Assembly (NCBI RefSeq): GCF_030063415.1
Contig: NZ_JASITA010000020.1
Span: forward strand, 62,001 to 126,000
Source of the DNA: Streptomyces sp. H27-C3
Lineage (GTDB): Bacteria; Actinomycetota; Actinomycetes; Streptomycetales; Streptomycetaceae
Reading direction: 5' to 3'
DNA: 64,000 nt
Positions 52,823-61,388 of this stretch are shown here, one piece after another; the stretch's first letter is position 1, and every line of letters starts with the position of its first letter. The notes below the pieces were generated by a model. That model had not been told where the DNA came from. It ran no database searches and was given only the letters and a program-made list of their open reading frames with translations. The position numbers and the translations under genes were made by a program.

Positions 52823-53111
52823 GGCCAGCTGCCCTTCTCGGCACGCGGGGGTGCGGGGGGTGTGGGGATGTTGAGGGTGATGCCTTGGATCGAGGCGTGA
52901 GTGAACTGCCCATGCGGGCGGGCGTCAAGAGTCCGCACATTCATGTCTTGAACACACAACCTCGTTCATATGCCCAGAACTTGGGATTCTGCCGATCTCT
53001 GCGCGAAGTGGCGTGAAGTATTGACGACGACATGGCCTGCATATTGACTCTCCGCAGCACACCGGTACCGCTACCGGTACCGGTTCCGGACGACGAGGCG
53101 AAGGCCCTTCG

Positions 53112-54104
53112 ATGCGAGTCACGATCACCGACGTCGCACGTGAGGCGGCTGTCAGCAAGACAACGGTCTCCCGGGTCCTCAACACCAGGGCCGATGTCGG
53201 TTCCAGCACCGCCGCCCGCGTTCGCGAAGTGATCGATTCGCTCGGTTACGTACCCAGCTCCGGGGCCGTCGGCCTGGCCCGCGGCACCAGCCGTACCGTC
53301 GCGATGCTGACGCCGCCTCTCACCTGGCCGTGGATGGGCGAGGTCCTGCAGGGCGTCGCGGACTCCGTCGAGGCGGCCGGATACGGGCTGTTGCTGTTCA
53401 CCTGCAACCGGGGCCCGGATTCCGTCCGTCACTTCGCCAGTCAGGTCTCCGCCCGAGCCTTCGACGGGCTCCTCGTCATCGAGCCGGAGAACACCCTCGA
53501 CACCATCACGGCGATGCAGCGCCGCGGACTGCCCGTCGTACTCATCGACGACCGCGGCCACCACCCCGACTTTCCGTCGGTGGCCACCACCAACCACGAG
53601 GGCGGCGCGTCCGCCGCCCGCCATCTGCTGGCCTCCGGCCGCACCAGGCCGCTCGTCATCACCGGCCGCCGCGACTTCGGCTGTGTACGCGACCGGCTGG
53701 CGGGGTTCCTCGAAGTGATGCCCACCGACCTGATCACCGAGGGCACCTTCACCGAGGCCTCCGGCCGGCACGGCGTGGAGCGGACCCTCGTGGAGGGCGG
53801 CGCCCGGGGCGGCGACTTCGACTGCGTCTTCGCGCACAACGACCTCATCGCCTCGGGCGCCCTGCGCGCCCTGCGCGCCGCCGGCCGCAGCGTCCCTGAG
53901 GACGTCGCCGTCGTCGGTTTCGACGACATACCCATGGCCCAGCACACCGAGCCGCCGCTGACCACCGTCCGCCAGCCCATGCGGCAGATGGGCGAGACCG
54001 CGGCACGGCTCCTGCTAGCGCGGCTCGGCGGCGAGACAATCCCAGACGAGCCGGTCGTCCTGCCCACTGAACTCATCGTCCGCCGCTCCGCGCCCGCCCA
54101 CTGA
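53112..54104 (+). CDS. LacI-family transcriptional regulator
   Basis: A 330-residue repressor: the helix-turn-helix MRVTITDVAREAAVSKTTVS with SRVLNT, then a periplasmic-binding-protein-like effector domain (VAMLTPPLTWPWMGEVLQGV, DCVFAHNDLIASGALRALRA, AVVGFDDIPMAQHTEPPLTT). It probably senses a sugar. Repeated ACCGGTACCG words at 53066-53090 upstream could be an operator. It precedes the GH3 gene by 87 bases on the same strand and is divergent from the GH30 remnant, so these are likely targets. Confidence 0.93.
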   Translation: MRVTITDVAREAAVSKTTVSRVLNTRADVGSSTAARVREVIDSLGYVPSSGAVGLARGTSRTVAMLTPPLTWPWMGEVLQGVADSVEAAGYGLLLFTCNRGPDSVRHFASQVSARAFDGLLVIEPENTLDTITAMQRRGLPVVLIDDRGHHPDFPSVATTNHEGGASAARHLLASGRTRPLVITGRRDFGCVRDRLAGFLEVMPTDLITEGTFTEASGRHGVERTLVEGGARGGDFDCVFAHNDLIASGALRALRAAGRSVPEDVAVVGFDDIPMAQHTEPPLTTVRQPMRQMGETAARLLLARLGGETIPDEPVVLPTELIVRRSAPAH

Positions 54105-54191
54105 GACCCCCACGGCCACCGGACGGCCCGCCGCGATATCCGTCCCCCGCCCGGCACACCCCTGTCCCGCACCGCCGCCGAAGGAGCCGCA

Positions 54192-57100
54192 ATGCCACGA
54201 CCTCGCTTCAGAAGCAGACCCAGTACGGCGGTGATCGCAGCCACCGCCGTACTCGGGAGCCTGCTCACCGGCGCCCTGCCCAGCGCCGCCGCCGACGCGC
54301 CCGCCCCCGTGACCGTCGACCGCTTCGAGGGTGAGATCCCCTTTGCGAACCCACCCGCGGAGGGCATCTTCACCTGGGGCAGTGACGCCGACGACCAGCC
54401 GAAGCTGGCGATCAAGGAGCGCGCCGACGCCCCCGAGGGCAGCAAGGTCCTCGAAGGCACCTACGACATCAGCGGCTGGGGCGGCGTCAGCCACGATTTC
54501 GCCTTCGACAAGCCCGCCCAAGACTGGACCGCCCACAAGGGGGTCCGCTTCTGGTGGTACGGCCAGAACACCGCTCCCCTGCCGCCCGGTTCGGGCAAGC
54601 GCGTCAACTTCGAGATCCAGGACGGCGGCGCCAACGGCGAGGCGTCCGAGCTGTGGACCACGTCGTTCACCGACGACTGGGAGGGCTGGCATCGCGTCGA
54701 GATCCCGTTCTCCGAGTTCAACTACCGCGCCGACTACCAGCCCGTCGGCGGCATCGACCAGGTCCTGGGCCTGGACGAGATGTGGGGCTACGCCCTCACG
54801 CTGCCGACCGGCGCCCCCGGTTCCTTCGCCCTGGACGGCATGGAGCTGTACGGCACGGCCGAACCGGCCCTGAACGCCAAGGTCATCACCGACGCCGCCG
54901 TGTACCCGGTCGCCGAGGGCGCCGCCGCCCAGGTGAAGCTCTCCGTCGCCACCACCGGCTCCGGCCCGATCGACCAGCCGGTCACCGTCGGGTACACCAC
55001 CGAGGGCGGCAGCGCCGAGCCCGGCAAGGACTACGCGCCGGTCACCGGCAGCGTCACCTTCCCGGCCGGAACCGCCTCAGGTGCGAGCCGCTCGATCGCC
55101 GTCGCCACCAAGAAGGACAACTCGGCCGAGTCCGCGGAGACCATCCCGCTCAAGCTCACCGTCACCGGCGCCAAGGCCCCCGCCGAGACCCCGCAGGTCG
55201 TCGTGAACGCCCACGGCCTGCCGTATCTCGACCAGAGGCTCCCGCTCAAGAAGCGTGTCGCCGACCTGCTTTCGAGGATGTCCCTCGACGAGAAGGCCGG
55301 CCAGATGACACAGGCCGAGCGCAACGCCCTCAAGTCGCAGGGCGACATCGCCTCCTACGAGCTGGGCTCGCTGCTCTCCGGCGGCGGCTCGGTGCCGACC
55401 CCGAACGCGCCCGAGGCGTGGGCGAAGATGGTCGACTCGTACCAGCTGCGCTCCCGCGCGACCCGCCTGCAGATTCCGCTGATCTACGGCGTGGACGCGG
55501 TGCACGGCCACAACAACGTCATCGGGTCGACGATCATGCCGCACAACATCGGCATCGGAGCGGGCCGTGACCCGAAGGTCTCCGAGAAGACGGGCGCCGT
55601 GACCGCCAAGGAGGTGCGCGCCACGGGCATCCCGTGGGACTTCGCGCCCTGTCTCTGCGTGACCCGCGACGAGCGCTGGGGGCGCTCCTACGAGGCGTTC
55701 GGTGAGGACCCGGCGCTGGTCACCGCCATGGACACCGTGATCAACGGTATGCAGGGCGCCCGCAACGGCATGGACCTCGACCGCAACGACAAGGTGCTCA
55801 CCAGCGCCAAGCACTTCGTGAGCGACGGCGGCACCGAGTTCGGGTCCTCGACCACCGGCTCGTACACGATCGACCAGGGCATCACCAAGGTCACCCATGA
55901 GGAGCTGGAGGCGGTGCATCTCGCGCCGTTCGCGGACGCGGTCGAGCGCGGTGCCGGCACGGTCATGCCGTCGTACTCCTCTCTGGACGTCCTGGGCGAC
56001 GACCAGGGCCCGGTGAAGATGCACGCGAACACCGAGATGATCAATGGGGTCCTCAAGGACCGCATGGGCTTCGACGGCTTCGTTATCAGCGACTGGCAGG
56101 CCATCGACCAGATCCCCGGCGACTATCCGAGCGACGTACGCACCTCGATCAACGCCGGTCTCGACATGATCATGGTGCCGACCGACTACCAGGACTTCAC
56201 CAAGACGCTGAAGGACGAGGTGACGGCCGGGCGCATCGGCCAGCACCGGATCGACGACGCGGTGGCCCGGATCCTGACCCAGAAGTTCAAGCTGGGCCTG
56301 TTCGAGCAGCCGTACGCCGACACCACCAACCTGGGCCAGGTCGGCTCCCCGGAGCACCGCGCGGTGGCCCGCGAAGCCGTCGCCAAGTCCCAGGTGCTGA
56401 TGAAGAACGACGGCGCCGTGCTGCCGCTGAAGAAGTCCCAGAGGGTGTACGTCGCCGGGTCCAACGCCGACGACCTCGGCAACCAGGCCGGTGGCTGGAC
56501 CGTCAGCTGGCAGGGCGCGTCCGGGAAAATCACCACCGGCACCACCGTCCTCGAAGGCATGAAGAAGGCCGCCCCGGACGCGGAGATCTCCTACTCCAAG
56601 GACGTCTCCGCCGCCACCGACGGCCATGACGTCGGCGTGGTCGTCGTCGGCGAGACCCCCTACGCCGAAGGCATCGGTGACGTGGGCAACGGCAACGACC
56701 TTGAGCTGACGGCCGCCGACAAGGCCGCGGTCGACAAGGTCTGCGCCGCGATGAAGTGCGCGGTCCTGGTCGTCTCCGGACGCCCGCAGCTCATCGGCGA
56801 CCGGCTCGGCGACATCGACGCGCTCGTCGCGTCCTGGCTGCCCGGCACCGAGGGCGACGGGGTTGCCGACGTCCTCTACGGCAAGCGTCCCTTCACTGGC
56901 CAGCTTCCGGTCACCTGGCCGAAGTCGGAGGCGCAGTTGCCGATCAACGTCGGGGACGCCTCGTACGCCCCGCAATTCCCGTACGGCTGGGGGCTGACCA
57001 CCCTCGGTAAGGCTCCCGCGGGCGGTGAGACCACGCTGAAGGCCATCGGCCTCGCGGCAAAGCTCCTCCAGGCGAGGGGGCAGGGCAAGTCCGCGCAGGG

Positions 57101-57263
57101 CAGGGAACTGGTCGCCAAGGCGCGGCTGATCGTCCAGCAGAGGATCGGCCAGAACATCACCGAGGCCTCGGCGAAGCCGTTCGCGGACGCGGACCATCTG
57201 CTGCTCACCGGGAACCTGTCGGGCGCGGTCAACAAGCTGATCGCCGCCCACCGGGCCGCCTGA
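54192..57263 (+). CDS. secreted GH3-family beta-glucosidase with accessory beta-domains
   Basis: A 1023-residue exported glycosidase with GGAG before the ATG and a signal peptide (AVIAATAVLGSLLTGALPSA). Residues ~40-225 resemble a carbohydrate-binding module (DISGWGGVSHDFAFDKPAQD, GWHRVEIPFSEFNYRADYQP). Residues ~235-335 form a Calx-beta-like domain (YTTEGGSAEPGKDYAPVTGS). The GH3 N-domain begins near 345 (RVADLLSRMSLDEKAGQMTQ) and has KHFVSDGGTEFG and the nucleophile D634 in GFDGFVISDWQAI. The GH3 C-domain follows (QVLMKNDGAVLPLKKSQRVY). An extra helical segment ends the protein. It should release glucose from beta-glucans outside the cell. Confidence 0.95.
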   Translation: MPRPRFRSRPSTAVIAATAVLGSLLTGALPSAAADAPAPVTVDRFEGEIPFANPPAEGIFTWGSDADDQPKLAIKERADAPEGSKVLEGTYDISGWGGVSHDFAFDKPAQDWTAHKGVRFWWYGQNTAPLPPGSGKRVNFEIQDGGANGEASELWTTSFTDDWEGWHRVEIPFSEFNYRADYQPVGGIDQVLGLDEMWGYALTLPTGAPGSFALDGMELYGTAEPALNAKVITDAAVYPVAEGAAAQVKLSVATTGSGPIDQPVTVGYTTEGGSAEPGKDYAPVTGSVTFPAGTASGASRSIAVATKKDNSAESAETIPLKLTVTGAKAPAETPQVVVNAHGLPYLDQRLPLKKRVADLLSRMSLDEKAGQMTQAERNALKSQGDIASYELGSLLSGGGSVPTPNAPEAWAKMVDSYQLRSRATRLQIPLIYGVDAVHGHNNVIGSTIMPHNIGIGAGRDPKVSEKTGAVTAKEVRATGIPWDFAPCLCVTRDERWGRSYEAFGEDPALVTAMDTVINGMQGARNGMDLDRNDKVLTSAKHFVSDGGTEFGSSTTGSYTIDQGITKVTHEELEAVHLAPFADAVERGAGTVMPSYSSLDVLGDDQGPVKMHANTEMINGVLKDRMGFDGFVISDWQAIDQIPGDYPSDVRTSINAGLDMIMVPTDYQDFTKTLKDEVTAGRIGQHRIDDAVARILTQKFKLGLFEQPYADTTNLGQVGSPEHRAVAREAVAKSQVLMKNDGAVLPLKKSQRVYVAGSNADDLGNQAGGWTVSWQGASGKITTGTTVLEGMKKAAPDAEISYSKDVSAATDGHDVGVVVVGETPYAEGIGDVGNGNDLELTAADKAAVDKVCAAMKCAVLVVSGRPQLIGDRLGDIDALVASWLPGTEGDGVADVLYGKRPFTGQLPVTWPKSEAQLPINVGDASYAPQFPYGWGLTTLGKAPAGGETTLKAIGLAAKLLQARGQGKSAQGRELVAKARLIVQQRIGQNITEASAKPFADADHLLLTGNLSGAVNKLIAAHRAA

Positions 57264-57272
57264 GCAAGGTGC

Positions 57273-57308
57273 GGGGTGAGCGGGGCGCGCATGTGCCCCG
57301 CTCACCCC
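57273..57308. terminator. hairpin terminator of the GH3 gene
   Basis: Perfect 14-base arms, GGGGTGAGCGGGGC and GCCCCGCTCACCCC, flank an 8-base loop, 9 bases after the stop. Confidence 0.85.
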
Positions 57309-57379
57309 GAACCGAGCGGTCGTCGGGTCCCGTCTCGCGGGCAGCCTCACCTCATGCAGGTATCACCGGGAGGAATCAG

Positions 57380-57592
57380 TCACTCGGCCTTGTCCTCCGC
57401 GAGGGTGTGCGCGACAAGGGCGTTGGCATGACCGTGCCCCATGCCGTGCTCCGCCTTGAGCCAGGAGACCAGTTCCATGTGCTTGGTCAACGGCGAGGCG
57501 CGGATCAGTTCCTTCCACTCCGTGACCGGGCGGCCGTACTTCGCCTCGATCGAAGGAAAATAACTGGCAGGGCCCTTCACGGCTTCAGTCAT
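57380..57592 (-). CDS. DUF4287 domain protein
   Basis: A 70-residue protein: GPASYFPSIEAKYGRPVTEW, ASPLTKHMELVSWLKAEHGM, GHGHANALVAHTLAED. This matches DUF4287, a small helical domain. AGGA lies 8 bases before the ATG. Function unknown. Confidence 0.88.
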   Translation of the reverse strand: MTEAVKGPASYFPSIEAKYGRPVTEWKELIRASPLTKHMELVSWLKAEHGMGHGHANALVAHTLAEDKAE

Positions 57593-57625
57593 ATCAACAT
57601 CCTGCCAGTCCCCTCGCCGAGACGC

Positions 57626-57712
57626 TCAGGGCAACCGCAAAGTGAACCAGCGCACGGTGTCGCCCGGCAGCGCATACGGCTCGACCTCGACAAAACCGCG
57701 CGGGTCACGGGG
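57626..57712 (-). pseudogene. C-terminal remnant of an unidentified minus-strand gene
   Basis: The minus frame reads DPRGFVEVEPYALPGDTVRW and FTLRLP before the TGA at 57626. It is protein-like, but sequence upstream of 57712 is not. The parent family is not identified. Confidence 0.35.
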
Positions 57713-58265
57713 GCGTCAACCGCATATCGCCTGCCGTCCCGGTCCGTGTCATTGAATTTCCGGCCCCCGAGGCCTCTCATCTGCGGCTTCCAGAAGCGGT
57801 GTTCCGCGTTTTCGGCGGGCTGTGGACGGGAGACGCACCCGACTCGCAACCCGGTCCAACGCGGCAATCCCGGTGTTCATGGCCCCCTCGGCGCCGCCTG
57901 ATGGGATGAACGGCCGTACATGGCCGTATCCTCATCATCGGATGCCGAACCTGGCCCGGTGGGCGACGCCGATGGAAACGGGCAGTTCGCTCAGCACGAG
58001 CCAGTGGCAACGGTGTTCCGTAGGTGATCCACGACGCTGCCCGAACCGGGACTTCTCGCCGGGCACCCGACGCGGACACGATGTGAACCGAACGGTGGGC
58101 GACTACCGGCCGACCGCCTGTCGCTGTCGCAATCAGTAGAGGTCGAGCTCGAAGCTGATCTGTGCAACGCCCCATCGACAGTCGACTCGACCGGCCACCG
58201 CCGCCGTCCAAAGCCTGCCGCTGCGGACATTCTGCTCGCCGTACCACAGCCAACATGGAGCCTTG
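57713..58265. other. region without a supported gene, 553 bp
   Basis: Open frames on both strands are Arg/Pro-rich and lack starts with ribosome binding sites. I recognise nothing here. Confidence 0.4.
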
Positions 58266-58439
58266 ATGACCGCACAGCCGCACCAGCGCCCTGACGAGGC
58301 AGCTGGACTTCCCCGCCCGACCAAGCCGGACTACACCTCGGTGTTCCTCCAGCCGAACCTCGCCAGCACGCGTCCGCACGCGGATGACGCGATCGAGGAC
58401 GAGCCTCAGATCCCGAGCATCTCAAAGACCCGGTTCTGA
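58266..58439 (+). CDS. small 57-residue protein followed by a strong terminator
   Basis: The frame from ATG 58266 has GGAG 5 bases upstream and strong G/C preference at third positions. The peptide is hydrophilic and Pro-rich: PDEAAGLPRPTKPDYTSVFL, QPNLASTRPHADDAIEDEPQ and IPSISKTRF. It has no Cys, signal peptide or membrane helix. A terminator with 18-base arms begins 37 bases after the stop. Function unknown. Confidence 0.55.
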   Translation: MTAQPHQRPDEAAGLPRPTKPDYTSVFLQPNLASTRPHADDAIEDEPQIPSISKTRF

Positions 58440-58476
58440 AGGACCTCTTCGAGGCGGCCCCTGGGCTCCCACTGTT

Positions 58477-58516
58477 GATCGGCACTCCGCACAGCCCGCT
58501 GTGCGGAGTGCCGATC
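58477..58516. terminator. strong intrinsic terminator with T-run
   Basis: Perfect 18-base arms (58477-58494 and 58499-58516) around a 4-base loop, followed by TTT on the plus strand. It serves the small plus-strand gene and also lies beyond the minus-strand secreted-protein gene. Confidence 0.85.
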
Positions 58517-58566
58517 TTTCCGGGTGCGGACCGCCGAGGCGAGAGCGCGCCGGCGGCGGCAGGGCT

Positions 58567-58842
58567 CTACTGGAAGGCGGGCACCAGCCCGGTGACGGGC
58601 TGGACCAAGTCGGTGACCTTGTGCAGCTCGCCCAGCTTGTGCAGCTGGCTCAACTGGTAGGTAACGGTGGGCACCTCGTGCCGGCGCTCGGCCGGCAGAG
58701 CGCTCGTGCCGAGGTCATCGAGCAGGTCGGGGACGGACACGTACGGGCCGGAGGGCTCGGCCGCACTTGCGAGCGGTGCCGCGAGTGCTGAGACGCCGGT
58801 GGCGAGGGCCACGACGGCGAGGACGCTCTTTGCTTTGATCAT
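58567..58842 (-). CDS. small secreted protein, unknown function
   Basis: A 91-residue exported protein with a clear signal peptide (SVLAVVALATGVSALAAPLA, cleavage after ASA). The mature ~64 residues read EPSGPYVSVPDLLDDLGTSA and YQLSQLHKLGELHKVTDLVQ, then PVTGLVPAFQ: an amphipathic pattern without cysteines. It is not a chaplin or rodlin by sequence. The ribosome binding site is weak. Confidence 0.75.
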   Translation of the reverse strand: MIKAKSVLAVVALATGVSALAAPLASAAEPSGPYVSVPDLLDDLGTSALPAERRHEVPTVTYQLSQLHKLGELHKVTDLVQPVTGLVPAFQ

Positions 58843-58993
58843 GCCTGGAGCAACGGCCCCGACCGTCCGACGGACACGGTCGCCCGGCCGCCCTCACCCG
58901 CAAGGCGGAGTGTGTATTGCCGAGGGTTCGACGAGCCCCCGGCGTGCACGCCCACAAGCGATCACAGCGGCGCCGCTGTCCGCCCGCAGTCCG

Positions 58994-59515
58994 TCAGCGC
59001 AGGTGGCACACGAAGACGTCAGGCGCGTCGTTGGCGTCGTCCGGGACGAGATTGGCGGCCGGGGAGTCGAACCCCACCGCGCCGCCGCCGTCGGTGCCCC
59101 CGGTGCGCGGCCCGGGGTCGGTGTCCTCGGACACCTGCCCAGTGTCCTCGCTGACGAGCCGTACCTCCCCGGTCCGCATGCCCTTCAGGAAGACGTCTGG
59201 GCTGCTGTCCCGGTCGTCGCCGGAGAGGTTCGACGCGGCGGAAGTGAACGCGGCGTAGCGCCCGTCCCGGCTCAGCGAGACATGATCGCTCCTGCCGTTG
59301 GCCGGTGTGCGTCCGCCGCGGCGCTGACCAGCCGCATCCGACGCGTCTCGCGGTCGTGGAGGACATGTGCGCGCTGGTCGGGGCGGGTCCCTCGGGGCGC
59401 AGCACGCCGGACACAGAGGTGAACGCCACGAAGCGGGCATCACCGCTGTGGGAGGCGCCCCATGACGGCGTCCGGCGGTTGCCGGGACGCCTACGCCACG
59501 GGCAATCTGGGGCGC
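58994..59515 (-). pseudogene. TolB-like/PD40 beta-propeller protein, truncated and frameshifted
   Basis: Two frames carry propeller repeats: GASHSGDARFVAFTSVSGVL in one, and SLSRDGRYAAFTSAASNLSG with DVFLKGMRTGEVRLVSEDTG in another, ending APDVFVCHLR at 58994. A shift lies near 59310-59390. The N-terminal blades and signal peptide are missing. Relatives are secreted proteins with repeated SxDGRYVAF motifs. Confidence 0.6.
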
Positions 59516-59566
59516 TGATCAGCGGTCCGCCCACGCGCAGCGGCGGCGCACGCCTACGCTCGGGCC

Positions 59567-59796
59567 ATGGATGCGTTCGTACCGTTCCTGATACTCGTCG
59601 GCGCCCTCGCCGCGGTGATGGGTTTCCTCACCTGGCTGGCGTCCCAGCCCGTCGCCGCGGGGGTGCCGGTGCGGCCCTCGGCGCGACCATGGCTGCCTAC
59701 GACGAGGCGATGCGTACGACCGCTCACCAGTCCTCCTACGAGATCCGGGCCCAGGCCGGTCGTCGGGCACCGACGCAGTCGCCCCACGATCCCTGA
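59567..59796 (+). pseudogene. small membrane protein, frameshifted
   Basis: ATG 59567 opens MDAFVPFLILVGALAAVMGF, a membrane helix, then LTWLAS. One base out of frame the sequence continues ARRRGGAGAALGATMAAYDE and MRTTAHQSSYEIRAQAGR to the stop at 59796. With one base corrected near 59645 this is a ~76-residue single-pass membrane protein. Confidence 0.5.
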
Positions 59797-59936
59797 AGGC
59801 CGAGCCGCGGCGGGGCGAGCCTGCCGGGCGCGGGAGGCCGACGACCGCTTCGGCCGCGTCCTAAGCCGCCTACGGCAGGATCTGCGTCGCCGGGTCGCTC
59901 GCCTGCGGCGCGGTCACTGAGCGCTCCCGGCGGGGC

Positions 59937-60323
59937 TCAGCGCGCCTCGCTCTCGGCGTTCTTCGCCTTGATGCGCTCCGCTTCCTTGCGGACCTCGGCC
60001 TGGGTGGCGCGCTCCTTCTCCAGCCACTCGGGACGCTCCGCCCGCAGCGTGTTGATCTGCTCGGTGGTGAGTGCCTCGGTGACTCCGCCGCGGGCGAGAC
60101 CCGCGATGGAGATGTCCAGCCGCTCCGCGACCACCGGGCGGGGGTGCGGGCCGTTGTGCCGCAGGTCCAGCAGCCACTGGGGCGGGTCGGCCTGCAGTGC
60201 GCTCAGCTGGGTGCGCGAAACGACCCCCTCCTGGAACTCGGCGGGGGTGGCTTCGAGGTACACACCCAGCTTCTTGGCCGCGGTCGCGGGTTTCATCATC
60301 TGGGTGGTCTTGTTCGAGGTCAT
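59937..60323 (-). CDS. DUF5997-family protein
   Basis: A 128-residue protein: MTSNKTTQMMKPATAAKKLG, VYLEATPAEFQEGVVSRTQL, ADPPQWLLDLRHNGPHPRPV and LDISIAGLARGGVTEALTTE. The HPRPVVAERLDISIAGLARG segment resembles a helix-turn-helix. ATG 60323 is chosen by family length; the frame is open far upstream but not protein-like. It is divergent from the LysR-effector gene by 58 bases, suggesting functional linkage. Confidence 0.88.
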   Translation of the reverse strand: MTSNKTTQMMKPATAAKKLGVYLEATPAEFQEGVVSRTQLSALQADPPQWLLDLRHNGPHPRPVVAERLDISIAGLARGGVTEALTTEQINTLRAERPEWLEKERATQAEVRKEAERIKAKNAESEAR

Positions 60324-60381
60324 GAGGTCAAGAGTATCGAGCGTGTGCGGTACCTCCGACCAGGACCGGTAGCCTGGCGGA

Positions 60382-61143
60382 GTGACAGGCTCGGAAGCAC
60401 CCCTCTCGTTCAGGCTCGCGTACGTCCCGGGGGTGACCCCCACCAAGTGGGTGCGGATCTGGAACGAGCGGTTGCCCGACGTTCCCCTGACCCTGATCGC
60501 GGTGTCCGCCGCCGAAGCCCCCGACGTACTGCGGGACGGCGGCGCCGACGTGGGTCTGGTGCGGCTGCCGGTCGACCGGACGGCGCTCAGCGCGATCCCC
60601 CTGTACACCGAGACCTCTGTCGTCATGGTCCCGAAGGACCACGTCGTGGCCGCGGTCGACGAGGTGACCGCCGAGGATCTGGCCGACGACATCGTGCTGA
60701 GCCCCCTCGACGACACCCTCGGCTGGGAGAGCCTGCCGGGACGACCCGCGAACGAGCGTCCCGCCACGACGACGGACGCCGTCGAGCTTGTCGCGGCAGG
60801 GATCGGGCTGCTCGTCGTACCGCAGTCGATCGCCCGCCTGCACCACCGCAAGGACCTCACGTACCGGCCGGTGTCGGACGCCCCCGAGTCGCGCATCGCG
60901 CTGTCGTGGCTGGAGGACAGGACCACCGACCTGGTGGAGGAATTCATCGGGATCGTCCGCGGGCGGACCGTCAACAGCACCCGGGGCCGTCCCCCGACCC
61001 CGCCGCAGCCGAAGGCCAAGCGGCCCAGTACGGGCGGCACACGGCAGAAGCCCGCCGCAGGCAAGTCGGCCGGCAAGAACCCCCGGGGCGGTTCCGGCGG
61101 CGCCAAGGGCAGCAAGAGCGGCAAACCCCGTCGTCGTCCGTAA
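60382..61143 (+). CDS. LysR-type effector-binding domain protein without HTH
   Basis: A 253-residue protein. Residues ~8-200 are a LysR substrate-binding domain (LSFRLAYVPGVTPTKWVRIW, LRDGGADVGLVRLPVDRTAL, ELVAAGIGLLVVPQSIARLH). The N-terminal winged helix is absent, and the gene starts at the domain (GTG 60382). The C-terminal ~55 residues are very basic and Gly/Pro/Ser-rich (KPAAGKSAGKNPRGGSGGAK), perhaps nucleic-acid binding. It may pair with the divergent DUF5997 protein, which could supply DNA binding. Confidence 0.88.
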   Translation: MTGSEAPLSFRLAYVPGVTPTKWVRIWNERLPDVPLTLIAVSAAEAPDVLRDGGADVGLVRLPVDRTALSAIPLYTETSVVMVPKDHVVAAVDEVTAEDLADDIVLSPLDDTLGWESLPGRPANERPATTTDAVELVAAGIGLLVVPQSIARLHHRKDLTYRPVSDAPESRIALSWLEDRTTDLVEEFIGIVRGRTVNSTRGRPPTPPQPKAKRPSTGGTRQKPAAGKSAGKNPRGGSGGAKGSKSGKPRRRP

Positions 61144-61388
61144 CCCCTGCGACGCGCGCCCCTGAGGACGCTCCGGCCCGCACGTGGCGCTGCGGTGTGG
61201 CCGGATCGCGCTCTGGCCGCTGGGGCGGTGACAGGTGAGGATGCTCTGCGGCCGGGGCACTGGATGCCCCGGATGTCTCGTACACCGCAGGTGCGTCCCC
61301 CGGGCCACGCGGCGGGCGCCGGTGAGCGGGGCAGGGGTACGGCCCGCGGAGCCCGTCGATCGCGCCGAACCGGGGATGCGATGCTGGT

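Noticed and set aside
55077..57350. 757-codon open frame antisense to the GH3 gene
   Set aside because: Long antisense frames are common in high-GC coding DNA; its translation is low in recognisable motifs, and the plus strand encodes a complete GH3 enzyme.
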